From NCBI RefSeq assembly GCF_004331465.1, contig NZ_SJKB01000001.1, positions 434,001-498,000 on the forward strand: 64,000 nucleotides of DNA. The letters run 5' to 3'. The stretch comes from Kribbella pittospori (GTDB lineage: Bacteria > Actinomycetota > Actinomycetes > Propionibacteriales > Kribbellaceae). Under the pieces are notes generated by a model, which saw only the letters and a list, made by a program, of their open reading frames with translations, ran no database searches and was not told where the DNA came from. Positions 1 through 9,352 of the stretch are shown piece after piece (within the stretch, counting starts at the first letter, position 1; every line of letters begins with the position of its first letter). Made by a program: the position numbers and the translations under genes.

Positions 1-1098
1 CAGGCACAGGGCGTAGCGGCGCAGTACTCGACTCCGCAGCAGGCTCCACCGCCGGCCGGCGGTGTGATGGCACCACCACGTCGTCCCTCCTCCCGTCCGG
101 CTGAGCCTTCGCAACCTGGTCAGCGCCCACCCGAACGTTTGAAACAGCGATCGTCTCACGGTTCGCACGCCGCACCGGCCCCGGCCCCGGCCCGTGAGGT
201 GTACGAGCCCGGCCAGGCGCCATGGTCGACCGAGTCCGAGTCGTCGTTCTCCACCTGGGCGCGCCGCTTCTTCCGCGGCCTGGTGGTCGTCGTGCTGCTG
301 CTGGCAGCGATCAGCGGCGTCCGCTCGTGGGTGGCCCCGAACAAGGCGCCCGAGACCGTCGTGAGCGGGCAGAACAGCTTCCCGTCCGACGAGGCTCGCG
401 CGGTCGCGACTCGCTACGCGGTGTCATATCTCAACTGGGACGAGGACGAACCGGATGCCCGGCCGGCCCAGATCGGGCTTGACCTGGCCGCCGGACTGGA
501 CAGCCGCGCCGGCTGGAACGGCCGCGGCAAGCAGACTGCCGACCGTGCCTACCCGGGCCAGGTCACGGTCGACTCCGGCGGCGTCACCGCAGTGGTCGAC
601 GTACGAGTGGAAGTCCGTCCGTATGCGAAGAAGGGAAAGGTGTGGACCGCTGGGGCGGCCACGTGGGAGCGGGTGTCCGTTCCGGTCGCCCGGACCGCAT
701 CGCGGGTGGTGGCCAGTGGGCCGCCGACGTTCGTTCCGGATGTGCGCGTGCCGCTGCCGGACAACATGCCCGAGGCCAGCGCTCCGGACGACGACCTGAC
801 CGCGGCCACGCTGAAGGACGCAGAGGCCTTCTTCGGTGCGTACGCGGAGTCGGACAACAAGGTTTCGGCGGTGACCGCGCCAGGCTCGACCATCCGCAGC
901 CTGAACGGTGCGGTGAAGTTCGGTGAGCTGAAGGACTGGCAGGTCTATACCGGCAATGACGACGAGCGGCGGGCGACCGCGGCCGTCACCTGGGACGGGG
1001 CGGGTGACACCACCCTCGACCAGACGTACACGCTCACGTTGAGGCGTACTGTCGCCACCGACGGAGCACAACGATGGCAAGTGGCTGCCGTCGGATGA
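1..1098 (+). CDS. TcpC-like conjugal transfer protein, probably 5'-truncated by window edge
   Basis: The first candidate starts are GTG 64 and ATG 67, but neither has a convincing ribosome binding site. The frame is open back to base 1 with the same Pro/Gln-rich composition, so the gene probably begins outside the window. Counting from GTG 64, residues 1-65 are Pro/Arg-rich and cytoplasmic, a single membrane helix lies at about 70-92, and the rest is an extracytoplasmic region that looks like two NTF2/VirB8-like domains. That matches the TcpC family of Gram-positive conjugation scaffolds. It heads a tightly packed T4SS-like operon. The family call rests on topology and neighbours, not on a catalytic motif. 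Confidence 0.6.
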   Translation, partial: QAQGVAAQYSTPQQAPPPAGGVMAPPRRPSSRPAEPSQPGQRPPERLKQRSSHGSHAAPAPAPAREVYEPGQAPWSTESESSFSTWARRFFRGLVVVVLLLAAISGVRSWVAPNKAPETVVSGQNSFPSDEARAVATRYAVSYLNWDEDEPDARPAQIGLDLAAGLDSRAGWNGRGKQTADRAYPGQVTVDSGGVTAVVDVRVEVRPYAKKGKVWTAGAATWERVSVPVARTASRVVASGPPTFVPDVRVPLPDNMPEASAPDDDLTAATLKDAEAFFGAYAESDNKVSAVTAPGSTIRSLNGAVKFGELKDWQVYTGNDDERRATAAVTWDGAGDTTLDQTYTLTLRRTVATDGAQRWQVAAVG

Positions 1099-1147
1099 AT
1101 CCAGCGACTGGCCATCGGATCACCAAGGCAACAAGGGAGACACCGCA

Positions 1148-1435
1148 ATGACGACTCACGAACTGGCCGCGAGCGTGGTGCAGCTCGCCGCGCCGCTGGC
1201 CGACCCCAATGTCCCCACGGGTGCGGACTTCAAGGACTGGGTGCTGGTCATCGCGGGGAACATCTTCATCGCCATCCTCGTGCTGCGGGCCATCGGGCAC
1301 TACTTCAAGCGCGAGTGGGGCGAGCTGTTCGGGCACATTGCGGCCGGGGTCCTGGTCGGCGGGCTGATCTACGCCAACAACCAGACCATCAATGTGCTGA
1401 AGGGCTTTTGGGGATTGCTGTCCGGAGGTAGCTGA
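1148..1435 (+). CDS. Small two-helix membrane protein, possible VirB2-like subunit of T4SS
   Basis: This 95-residue protein has a GGGAGA ribosome binding site just before ATG 1148. It contains two hydrophobic helices, at about 32-48 and 62-82, joined by a short basic loop with KREWGELFG. Size, topology and position between a TcpC-like and a PrgI-like gene fit the small VirB2/TrbC-like membrane component of Gram-positive conjugation systems. There is no obvious cleavable pilin signal peptide. The stop codon directly abuts the next ATG, so translation is probably coupled. Function is inferred from context only. Confidence 0.5.
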   Translation: MTTHELAASVVQLAAPLADPNVPTGADFKDWVLVIAGNIFIAILVLRAIGHYFKREWGELFGHIAAGVLVGGLIYANNQTINVLKGFWGLLSGGS

Positions 1436-2020
1436 ATGCGCGTCGGCCGTACCCTGACCCACCACTTCGAGATCGAGACCCGGCAGTACGACCTGCTGGG
1501 TATCGACCTGGGTGAAGGCGCCCGGCGCCGGATGATCATCTTCGGTGCGGTGATCATCGTGCTCTGGGTGGCACTGCTCATCCCGTTCATCGGGGTCCCG
1601 CAGAAGGGCACTGTGAGCCTGTACGTCGTTCCGCCGTTCGTGATCACCGCGTTCGGCTGGCGCCCCGGTAAGTTCCACGAACGCCGCCGCCGCGTGACCG
1701 AGTGGGCGCTGGCCGTCCGCTACGCGTTGCGCGCCCACCGCCCGATCATCGGTCTCGGCGCCCGGGCCGCCGACAAGACGGAGTACCTGCCATGGCGTGA
1801 GCGCGTCGCGACCCAGAAGGTGGCCAACCTGGCGAAGGCCAGAGTGACGCCGGAGTGGGAACGCGAGGTCGTGGTGGAGCTGGATCCGATGGTCCGCGCA
1901 GGTGCGGACATCACTGTGAACCAGCGGGCCCGATTGCTCGGGGCGGACCACGTGCAACGGGTTAGTCGCAGGAATTCGTCATCAGGGCTGAGCCGATCGG
2001 AGCGGAAGGGCCAACGATGA
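1436..2020 (+). CDS. PrgI/VirB3-like membrane protein of T4SS
   Basis: This 194-residue protein has a short N-terminal cytoplasmic segment and two adjacent membrane helices at about 33-50 and 58-74. A basic cytoplasmic tail follows. This is the layout of PrgI/VirB3-like proteins, which sit next to and partner the VirB4 ATPase. The gene starts immediately after the preceding stop and overlaps the following virB4-like gene by 4 bp (ATGA, 2017-2020), so the three genes are one translational unit. The tail is longer than in minimal PrgI proteins. Assignment is from topology and synteny. Confidence 0.55.
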   Translation: MRVGRTLTHHFEIETRQYDLLGIDLGEGARRRMIIFGAVIIVLWVALLIPFIGVPQKGTVSLYVVPPFVITAFGWRPGKFHERRRRVTEWALAVRYALRAHRPIIGLGARAADKTEYLPWRERVATQKVANLAKARVTPEWEREVVVELDPMVRAGADITVNQRARLLGADHVQRVSRRNSSSGLSRSERKGQR

Positions 2021-5000
2021 AGATCGCTGACAAACTCCTGAACCTGGTCGGCGTCGGCCGCGAGCGCGGTCTACCGCCGCCTCGCCTGGTGGCCATCGCC
2101 GACGGCCTGCTGGTGACCGAGCGCAGTGCCGAGGCGTGGTTCCTGATTTCGGTGGCGAACACCGACCTGGCCACCGAGGCGGAGCAGGACGCTGCCCTGG
2201 ACGCCGCGGTCAGTGCTGCCGCGACCATCCTGGGTGACCGACTCAGCCACCTGAAGGTGGTCTGGGGCCGCTCCACCGGCCAGGACTACATCGACTCCGT
2301 CGCCGGCCACTACCGGCTCGGCGACCACGAGGCCTGGGCGCAGACGCGCGCCGACCGCATCGACGAGATGCGGATGCCCGAGCGGTACGTCGCGCTCGGC
2401 GTACATCTGTCAGACCGCGACCCGCGGGCGACCGCGCAGGTGCGCGGTTCGATCAGCGACGCCCTCGGTACGACCTCCTGGCGGGTCAGCGCTCGTGAGC
2501 TCGCGCACCTGGACGAGCGGGTCCGCAAGCTCGCCCGGCAACTCGGCTCCACCGTCTGGCGGGCGCACACCGCGCCGGCCGAGGTGATCTCCTGGCTGGT
2601 CAGCCGCGAGATGCACCGCGGCGCCGTCGCCGCTCCACGCCGCGGTCTGATCACCGGTGCCGCGCTGGCCCGGCTTACGTCCGGCCGAGTCGTGCCGTAC
2701 ACCGATCACCTGCGCATCTACGACGCTCGCGGCCAGATCGCGGCGTACACGACTGTGCTGGCGATGACGGACTTCCCCGAGGAGCTCGAGACGCCGGGTG
2801 CGGGGGAGTGGCTGCGCACGCTGTCCGAGATCAAGGCGATCGACGACGACGGCGACGAGATCGACGTCACCGTCGAGGCCTCGGTGCGCTTCCGCGTGCT
2901 GACCAAGAAGACGGCTCGGAGCCTGGTCGACGAGACCCGCAAGAGCGCCAAGGAACAGCGCCGGTCCGCCGCGAAGGGCACTGCGGAGGAGACCGCGGAC
3001 GAGATCGTCGAGACCGAACGCATCATGCGCGAGGTGAAGCGAGACATCAACCGCAGTGGCCTGACCCTGGTCGAGGACCACCCGCGTCTGCTGGTCAGCG
3101 CGGACACCCGCGAGGACCTCGAGGCGTACGTCGACGCCGTCATCGCGCACTACGCCGACCGCGGTATCACCGTGGCCCCGGGTGCTGACGAGCAGCGTGA
3201 CCTGTGGCTGGAATCCCTGCCAGGCGACCAGTTGCGCGTGCCCGACCTCGGGCATGTGCGTGAATCGACCGCTTTCTTCGGCTCCTGGTTCTGGGGCGGT
3301 GCATCGATCGGTGACGCCACTGGTCCTGCCATCGGCTATCTGACCGGGTCGACGCCCGGTCTGGTGCGTTTCGATGCGGCCGCCGGTTCTGCGCTTGGTG
3401 ACGCCACGACGACGCTGTTCCTGGGCCGGTCCGGTCGAGGCAAGACGACTGCCGCCATGATGGGTGGTCTCGACTCCGCCTTCGCCGGCGCCTGGGTGCC
3501 GCTGCTCGACCTGAAGGGCGACGCGGCCGGTGTGTCCGCAGTCGCCGCGGAGTACGGCGTACCGACTGCTGTCATCGAGATCACGGCACAGTTCTCCGGT
3601 GCTGCGGACCTGCTGCGCGTGCTGCCTGTCGACGACGCGTTGCTGCAGGCTCCGTCGCAGCTGATGTTGTTGCTGCCGCCGCATCTGCGTGGAGCGGCCG
3701 AGGCTCCGGTCGTTGCTGCGACCCGTGCGGAGATCCAGTCGCCCGATCCCTCGTCCTGGGGTGTCATCCAGCGGCTGTGCAACGCTGACTCGGAGACGAC
3801 CCGGACCGTTGGGTTTGCGTTGCGCGACCTGGTGGAGACCGGCCTGGGTTCGGTCGTCGCCGGTCCGCCGTCCGGTCTGTCGTCGCTGACTACCAATCCG
3901 GGCCTGTGGGTCGTTCAGATGCCCGGTCTCACGCTGCCCTCACCTGAGTCGGCGCCGGAGTCCTGGTCCCCGATCGAACGTGTCGGTATGGCCTGTCTGC
4001 GCGGTTGCCTGGCGTGGATGGTCCGGACAACCGGCCGTCGCGAGTTCCGTGGCCGGTCGAAGGTCGTCATCGTGCCTGAGGTCCACCTGCTCACGAAGAC
4101 CCCTGACGGCGCGTCCTTCCTGGACTACATCGCCCGTGTCGGCCGTGCGCTCGGCGCATCCCTGGTGCTGGACACCCAGGACCCCGCGTCAATCCTGAAG
4201 CTTCCGGGTCTGGTCGAGCAGATCACCACGCTGTTCGCCTTCAGCCTGCGTTCCCGCGAGCAGGTCGACTCGCTGCTCGAGCTCCTCGGTCGCCCGCAGA
4301 CACCGCCGTACCAGACGCTTGTCCGCGGCATCAACACCGCCGCCAACGGCAAGAGCATCCGCCACGGCCACTGCATCATGCGCGACCGCTGGGACGAGGT
4401 AGCCACCGTCCAGATCGACATCCCGAGCGAACGCGTGGCCGCACTCCTCCGCACCACCCCCGAGTCCGAACACGACGTCCAGCAGCCCCAGCCCGTCATA
4501 GCGGCCCACGAACCCGAAGACCCCTTCGCCGAAGACGAAGAAGAAACCTTCGAACCAGCCGCCACCGCCACAGCCCAAGCCGAGGCCCACACCCAGGACC
4601 CGCCCCCGACCGAGCCCCCCGCCCCGGCCTACTCGCCCAACGGCTCCCCGGCCCCGGGCTACACCCAAAACGGCGCAGCCACCCCTGCGACGCCCCCTGC
4701 CCACACGCAAGACGCCGCGGCCGACCCCGCCTACACACCCAACGGCTCAGCCGCCCCCGCGTACGCCCCGAACGCCTCAGCCGACCCTGCATATGCACCG
4801 AACGCCTCGGCCGACCCTGCCTACGCACCAAACGGCTCGACCGATCCCGCCCCCGCACCAGAGGCACAACCTGCCCCCACGTCGGCACCAACCGACCCCA
4901 ACCAATCACCCCCGGCCTCAGCCGACCACCCAACCGCCCCGATGGCGCCAGCCGAGCCCCAACCCACCTCAGCTGACCCCTCCACCGGCCCCCAACCAGT

Positions 5001-5205
5001 AGCCCAGCAAAACGGCCACCCGCCCATCCCCAACGGCCACGACCACGACCACCACCACCCCACCCGCTACGAATCCCCCATCGGCCCCGACGAGGTCTAC
5101 GACCAAGAGGCAGACGAAGCCGCCTACAACGAGGCCATGTACCAACCCACCCCCGACGACGACCCCCAGCGCCCCTCCTCCAACAACAAGGAGCACGTCG
5201 CATGA
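2017..5205 (+). CDS. VirB4/TraE-type conjugation ATPase with long Pro-rich tail
   Basis: At 1062 residues this is the motor ATPase of the T4SS-like operon. The P-loop GRSGRGKTT lies at about residues 470-478. The Walker B-like strand KVVIVPEVHLLT (about 682-693) has Pro where VirB4 proteins usually have Asp, with the following Glu kept. The core ends near residue 830. The tail is low-complexity Pro/Ala/Thr-rich, carries four tandem 10-residue repeats (904-943), and then has a His/Asp cluster near residue 1010. It overlaps the upstream gene by 4 bp and the downstream gene by 4 bp. Expected role: powering assembly or substrate transfer at the inner face of the membrane. Confidence 0.8.
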   Translation: MKIADKLLNLVGVGRERGLPPPRLVAIADGLLVTERSAEAWFLISVANTDLATEAEQDAALDAAVSAAATILGDRLSHLKVVWGRSTGQDYIDSVAGHYRLGDHEAWAQTRADRIDEMRMPERYVALGVHLSDRDPRATAQVRGSISDALGTTSWRVSARELAHLDERVRKLARQLGSTVWRAHTAPAEVISWLVSREMHRGAVAAPRRGLITGAALARLTSGRVVPYTDHLRIYDARGQIAAYTTVLAMTDFPEELETPGAGEWLRTLSEIKAIDDDGDEIDVTVEASVRFRVLTKKTARSLVDETRKSAKEQRRSAAKGTAEETADEIVETERIMREVKRDINRSGLTLVEDHPRLLVSADTREDLEAYVDAVIAHYADRGITVAPGADEQRDLWLESLPGDQLRVPDLGHVRESTAFFGSWFWGGASIGDATGPAIGYLTGSTPGLVRFDAAAGSALGDATTTLFLGRSGRGKTTAAMMGGLDSAFAGAWVPLLDLKGDAAGVSAVAAEYGVPTAVIEITAQFSGAADLLRVLPVDDALLQAPSQLMLLLPPHLRGAAEAPVVAATRAEIQSPDPSSWGVIQRLCNADSETTRTVGFALRDLVETGLGSVVAGPPSGLSSLTTNPGLWVVQMPGLTLPSPESAPESWSPIERVGMACLRGCLAWMVRTTGRREFRGRSKVVIVPEVHLLTKTPDGASFLDYIARVGRALGASLVLDTQDPASILKLPGLVEQITTLFAFSLRSREQVDSLLELLGRPQTPPYQTLVRGINTAANGKSIRHGHCIMRDRWDEVATVQIDIPSERVAALLRTTPESEHDVQQPQPVIAAHEPEDPFAEDEEETFEPAATATAQAEAHTQDPPPTEPPAPAYSPNGSPAPGYTQNGAATPATPPAHTQDAAADPAYTPNGSAAPAYAPNASADPAYAPNASADPAYAPNGSTDPAPAPEAQPAPTSAPTDPNQSPPASADHPTAPMAPAEPQPTSADPSTGPQPVAQQNGHPPIPNGHDHDHHHPTRYESPIGPDEVYDQEADEAAYNEAMYQPTPDDDPQRPSSNNKEHVA
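4726..4845 (+). repeat. Four tandem 30-bp coding repeats in the virB4-like tail
   Basis: Four consecutive 10-residue units of the form PAYxPNxSxx are encoded head to tail inside the disordered C-terminal tail of the VirB4-like protein. The second and third copies are nearly identical in sequence. Confidence 0.75.
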
Positions 5206-7205
5206 GATGGCAGCGCCGAACCCGCACGGCGCTAACCGTCCTCGCCATCTCCCTGATAGTCACCAGCCAGGTCGCCCTCGCCGCCGACCCCAAGCCAGGC
5301 CCCACCAACCCCGCGGGATTTGGTGACCTGCTCCCGACTCCTGACCTGACGCACGGCGACACGAGGACGCTGTTCGAGCAGTACGGTCCGATGACTTACG
5401 GACTGGACTTCGAAACCAGCATCCGCGACCCCCTGCAGGCGGTCTTCAACGGCTACGCCTACATGGTGATGATGTACATCATCGCCATCACCCGTGCGGC
5501 GATCTCGGTCGGCTGGTGGCTGTTCTCGTTCACCGACGTCAAGCCGCTGACCGACGCCACCGCGACGACGATCGGGGCCTCAAGCAATCAACTCGTCGGT
5601 TGGTTGCTTCCTTCGGCTCTCGCCTTCGGCGCCGTCGCGGCCTATACGCAGCGCAGGGCCAGCGGCAGCGCGATGGGCCAGCTGGTCTGGGTGCTCGTCG
5701 CCGGCGTGCTGAGCGTCAGTTTCGCGGTGGCACCCGCGATGTGGCTGCGCGGAATCGACGGAGCCCGCCAACTGGGCGCGGAAACCATCATGACGACCTC
5801 GGCCGACGCGATGGGGCCGACGATGCAGAGCCCGTTGGCTTGGCCCGAGCCCGGCTTCACCGGGCCACCGAAAGACACCCTGCTGAGAAAGTCCGCCGAT
5901 GCAACCTGGCGCGGTTTTGCCGTGACACCGTGGTGCATCGCGGAATTCGGATCGGTGGAGGCGTGCGGCCGGTACGGGAAGGGCATGCTCGACGCGGGCA
6001 CGGATGGGGATGCGCGCAAGAAGTACATCGATTCCGTCATCAAACCGGCCGAAGGCGGCGACGACGCCGCGACGGTGAAATGGGTGAAGGGCGAGAACCC
6101 GTTCGGGCGTATTTCGGTGGTCATGCTCGCCGCGATCGCGGCGACGTTGTTCGCATTCCTGACCATTTCGCTGGCATTCACCGCTTTGATGGCGTTCATC
6201 GGGTGCTTGCTGTTGCTGGTCGTCGGGGTCTTCTTCGCCTGCCTGTGGATCATTCCCGGCAAGCCGAGGCAGTGGGGCTTGAACTGGTTCGAGGCCTTGA
6301 TAGGTCTGGTCATCCAGTCGTTCCTCGCCATGCTGGTGTTCGGGACGACCCTGACCTTGGTCACCGTGATCTTCAGCCTGACCGGTGTGCTCGGCTGGCT
6401 GCCGGTCACCGGATTGGCCATTGCGGTCTTGATCGCCGCGTTCAGGTTGCGCCGACTGCTCGACAACCTCACGTCGCTGATGCGGCCGGGATCCGGGAGC
6501 ATCCTCCTCGGCGGTCTCGCCCGTAAGGGCGCCCTCGGGGCGTTCAGACGACTGGCGGGTGCTGTGGGTGGCCGCGGTGCAGCTCCGGCCATGACCGAGC
6601 GGCGAGAACGCAGCGGAGGCAACGGTGTAACCGGGCCGCAGAGAGTTTCCTCAGTACGTGTTTACCGGCAGGCGCCCGCCTTGAACGCTCTACCGCGTGG
6701 TGGCGCGAGCAGCTCGCCGTACGAATTGACTCCAGGTGCTGACCGGCGGCGGACCGACGCCGCTGCTGGTCCGGCCGGACCAGCAGGTGGACAAGGCGCA
6801 GCCGGTGCCGGCGGGAGACTTGCCGCCGCGGCACATCCGACACGGAGCACCTCTGCACTCAATCTCGCCCGCTCTCGCGGTCAGAGCAAGGATGCTGACA
6901 AGCGCCGGACCATCACGGTGACCGCCGCGGGAGTCGCGGCCGCCGGCAGTTCATCGACCAGCGGCGCCTCGAGGCGCGCCGCGGCGGATGCGCCGAAGGG
7001 CCGGCATTCTCGGCAGGCTGCGATGCCCGCCAACGAGCTCAGACATCAGCAGCCGCGTGTCCACACGCATTCTGCGAGTCTGCGGGAGGGACCGCCCAAA
7101 GGGCAGCGATCGCGGCGCAAGCCACCGACCTCTCAACAGCGGAGATTCCGGGAGTACTCCACTGTCACGAAGGACGGCGTGACAATGCATGTGCCGCGTA
7201 GGTGA
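5202..7205 (+). CDS. VirB6/TrbL-like polytopic membrane protein of T4SS
   Basis: This 667-residue protein begins with a signal peptide whose likely cleavage follows ALA at about residue 28. An extracytoplasmic segment comes next, then about six to eight membrane helices (near 85-110, 132-150, 160-180, 305-355, 365-415). A basic, Ser/Pro-rich cytoplasmic tail of about 230 residues closes the protein. This is the architecture of VirB6/TrbL channel components in actinobacterial conjugation clusters. ATG 5202 overlaps the virB4-like stop (ATGA), supporting co-translation. The tail lacks a recognisable domain. Confidence 0.65.
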   Translation: MRWQRRTRTALTVLAISLIVTSQVALAADPKPGPTNPAGFGDLLPTPDLTHGDTRTLFEQYGPMTYGLDFETSIRDPLQAVFNGYAYMVMMYIIAITRAAISVGWWLFSFTDVKPLTDATATTIGASSNQLVGWLLPSALAFGAVAAYTQRRASGSAMGQLVWVLVAGVLSVSFAVAPAMWLRGIDGARQLGAETIMTTSADAMGPTMQSPLAWPEPGFTGPPKDTLLRKSADATWRGFAVTPWCIAEFGSVEACGRYGKGMLDAGTDGDARKKYIDSVIKPAEGGDDAATVKWVKGENPFGRISVVMLAAIAATLFAFLTISLAFTALMAFIGCLLLLVVGVFFACLWIIPGKPRQWGLNWFEALIGLVIQSFLAMLVFGTTLTLVTVIFSLTGVLGWLPVTGLAIAVLIAAFRLRRLLDNLTSLMRPGSGSILLGGLARKGALGAFRRLAGAVGGRGAAPAMTERRERSGGNGVTGPQRVSSVRVYRQAPALNALPRGGASSSPYELTPGADRRRTDAAAGPAGPAGGQGAAGAGGRLAAAAHPTRSTSALNLARSRGQSKDADKRRTITVTAAGVAAAGSSSTSGASRRAAADAPKGRHSRQAAMPANELRHQQPRVHTHSASLREGPPKGQRSRRKPPTSQQRRFREYSTVTKDGVTMHVPRR

Positions 7206-7211
7206 TGCCTG

Positions 7212-8147
7212 ATGGCTCGGAGATCACGATCGCCTCACGACCGCCGCGAAGGTAACGGCCGGCCACGTCACAGTGCCCCGGACTCGAGTCCGCCGGACGA
7301 CACTGTCCGCGGACACCCGTCAGATAAGCGGCCGGATGCGCCCGACGGCTGGCGCTCGTTGATGAGCACGGACTACGACTATCCGGAGGAACTGGACGAG
7401 CTCAGTGGCCGCGAGCGTCGTCGCGCGAAGAAGAGCTGGCGGCGCGACGATCATGCACAGCGGATGGCTTGGCTGCGCAGCCAACGACAGGCCGAGCCGA
7501 CCAGCCCAGCGGTCATCGTCGTCCTGGTGGTCATCCTGGCCATCGTGATTCTCGGCCTGGGCGGTGGTCTGCCGCGCCTGTTCGGCGGCGAAGACACGGA
7601 TGGGGGATCCCCGGTCGGGCTGCTGACACCGGGAAGCACTGTCGTCGTACCGACGGCTCCATCCAACAATCAATCGAGCCAAGCTGCCCCGACCGCGACG
7701 ACATCGGCCCTGACGACCCCGCCGCCTGAGACTCGGCGACCGTCTGCGCAAGCGACGGCCTCGGCGACCGGTGTAGTTGGCGCCTGGGCGCGAGTGTTCT
7801 ACACCCGCGACCCGAGCGCCGAGGACTATGCCGCGCTGGTCGGCAAGGCCTCGAAGTACATGACTGAGGATGTGGCCTCGAGCTTCACGTCGGCGGGCGA
7901 TCCCACCTACGACGCTCTGAAGGCGGATGGTGGAAAGTCGACGGTCATCTCTGCCCCGGTGAGCGCGCCGCCGCCCAACGCGGAGGCGCCCGTCGACACT
8001 CCGGAGCGCATCACGCGCTTCGTGAAGGTCACGATCAATGTCACGGGCAAGAATGCTCAGCGCATCGACGTACCCCTGCTTGTCACTCTCGTGAACCAGA
8101 ACGGCCAATGGGTCATCAGCGACGTGTCTGGCGGTACGGGGCCATGA
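7212..8147 (+). CDS. Bitopic T4SS-associated protein with extracytoplasmic NTF2-like domain
   Basis: The 311-residue product has a charged, Arg-rich cytoplasmic N-terminus (1-95), one strong membrane helix at about 97-117, and a Ser/Thr/Pro-rich spacer to about 190. A compact extracytoplasmic domain follows. The domain pattern resembles the NTF2-like fold of TcpC/VirB8 proteins, so this may be a second scaffold of the same apparatus. It lies 6 bp after the TrbL-like gene and 15 bp before the peptidoglycan hydrolase gene. No catalytic motif is visible and the fold assignment is inference. Confidence 0.5.
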   Translation: MARRSRSPHDRREGNGRPRHSAPDSSPPDDTVRGHPSDKRPDAPDGWRSLMSTDYDYPEELDELSGRERRRAKKSWRRDDHAQRMAWLRSQRQAEPTSPAVIVVLVVILAIVILGLGGGLPRLFGGEDTDGGSPVGLLTPGSTVVVPTAPSNNQSSQAAPTATTSALTTPPPETRRPSAQATASATGVVGAWARVFYTRDPSAEDYAALVGKASKYMTEDVASSFTSAGDPTYDALKADGGKSTVISAPVSAPPPNAEAPVDTPERITRFVKVTINVTGKNAQRIDVPLLVTLVNQNGQWVISDVSGGTGP

Positions 8148-8162
8148 CAGTGGGGGATCGCG

Positions 8163-9311
8163 ATGTTCGACGAACGTGATGTCGGGCGGGGGTTCCTGGC
8201 GGTCGCGAGCAAGAGCGTGTACGTCAAGGGCGCGGTTGCGCTCGTCGTGGTCGGGATCGTGAGTCTGTTGATGGTTGCGCCTTTCGGCGGAACGACTCAG
8301 CCGCAGGCGGCGTGCCTTCCGCTGCCACCGGGACAAGCCGGCGGTCCTGTTCCAGCAGGCTGGATTCACAAATCCCAGCAAGACTTCGCCAAGCTCATCG
8401 ACCAGGTCGCCATCGAGCGTGGTCTGCCCGGCAAGGCGACCCTGATCGCGTTGATGACGGCTCTGGTCGAATCGAATCTGCAGAACTTGTCGTACGGCGA
8501 CGCAGACTCCGTTGGGCTGTTCCAGCAGCGTCCGGCTGCCGGATGGGGAACAGTCGCGCAGATCATGGATCCGCACTATGCAGCCGACGCTTTCTTCGGC
8601 GGGTCCGCAGCTCCGAACCCGCCTGGTTTGGTGGACATCAACGGCTGGCCGACGATGCCTCTTGGTGACGTCGCTCAAGCTGTTCAGGTGTCGGCATTCC
8701 CCGACCGCTATGCACTGCGGGAGCAGGAGGCGCGACAGATCGCGTCGGAGGCCGGCATCGACCTGACCCGTGCGGGGAATCCGTACGCCGGTCGATCAGG
8801 CGCACCTCCTCCGGGCTCGGCGAATGAAGGCGTGCTGGATGATGACGACTGCGGTGGGCAAGGTGGCGGTCTGGTCGAGAACGGACCGATCAATGGAGTC
8901 TGGCCCGAGCAGACGGCAAGTGTCACCGACCCGAGTGGCACCGGCGGAATGGTGACACCGCGAACGGCGGCCTGGATCGCCGAGGCCCGCAACAACCTGG
9001 GAACCCTCAGCATGAGTTGCTGGGACGCCCACGTCTGGAACCCGACCAGCGACCATCCGCGCGGGAAAGCCTGCGACGTCATGGTCGGAGCCGACGCCAG
9101 GAAGTCCGCCCCGGCTCGAGTCCGCGGCGACCAGATCGCCAACTGGGCGGTCAAGACCGCGGCGCAGACCGGGGTGCACTATGTGATCTGGTACGGCAAG
9201 ATCTGGTCGGCTCGACGCGGCACGTGGATCCCGTACAACGGCGGCGGCGTCTACAACCCCACCGACGCCACCGGTGGCCACTTCGACCACGTCCATGTGT
9301 CGATGTTCTGA
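8163..9311 (+). CDS. VirB1-like dual peptidoglycan hydrolase (lysozyme-like plus LAS-type peptidase)
   Basis: This 382-residue protein is anchored by an N-terminal helix at about 20-40. Residues 70-180 carry a lysozyme-like transglycosylase signature: LVESNLQNL with probable catalytic Glu103, then SVGLFQQRP and GWG. The C-terminal domain carries the zinc ligand pattern of LAS-type peptidases (SDHPRGKACD and HFDHVHV), as in actinobacterial ARB_07466-like domains. It would open the cell wall for assembly of the secretion channel, like VirB1 or PrgK/CwlT proteins in other systems. Its place inside the operon, between a bitopic component and the M48 peptidase, supports this. Confidence 0.7.
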   Translation: MFDERDVGRGFLAVASKSVYVKGAVALVVVGIVSLLMVAPFGGTTQPQAACLPLPPGQAGGPVPAGWIHKSQQDFAKLIDQVAIERGLPGKATLIALMTALVESNLQNLSYGDADSVGLFQQRPAAGWGTVAQIMDPHYAADAFFGGSAAPNPPGLVDINGWPTMPLGDVAQAVQVSAFPDRYALREQEARQIASEAGIDLTRAGNPYAGRSGAPPPGSANEGVLDDDDCGGQGGGLVENGPINGVWPEQTASVTDPSGTGGMVTPRTAAWIAEARNNLGTLSMSCWDAHVWNPTSDHPRGKACDVMVGADARKSAPARVRGDQIANWAVKTAAQTGVHYVIWYGKIWSARRGTWIPYNGGGVYNPTDATGGHFDHVHVSMF

Positions 9312-9352
9312 CACGGACGTCAAGCCTTGCCCATGCAGAAGGAGAATCTCGG

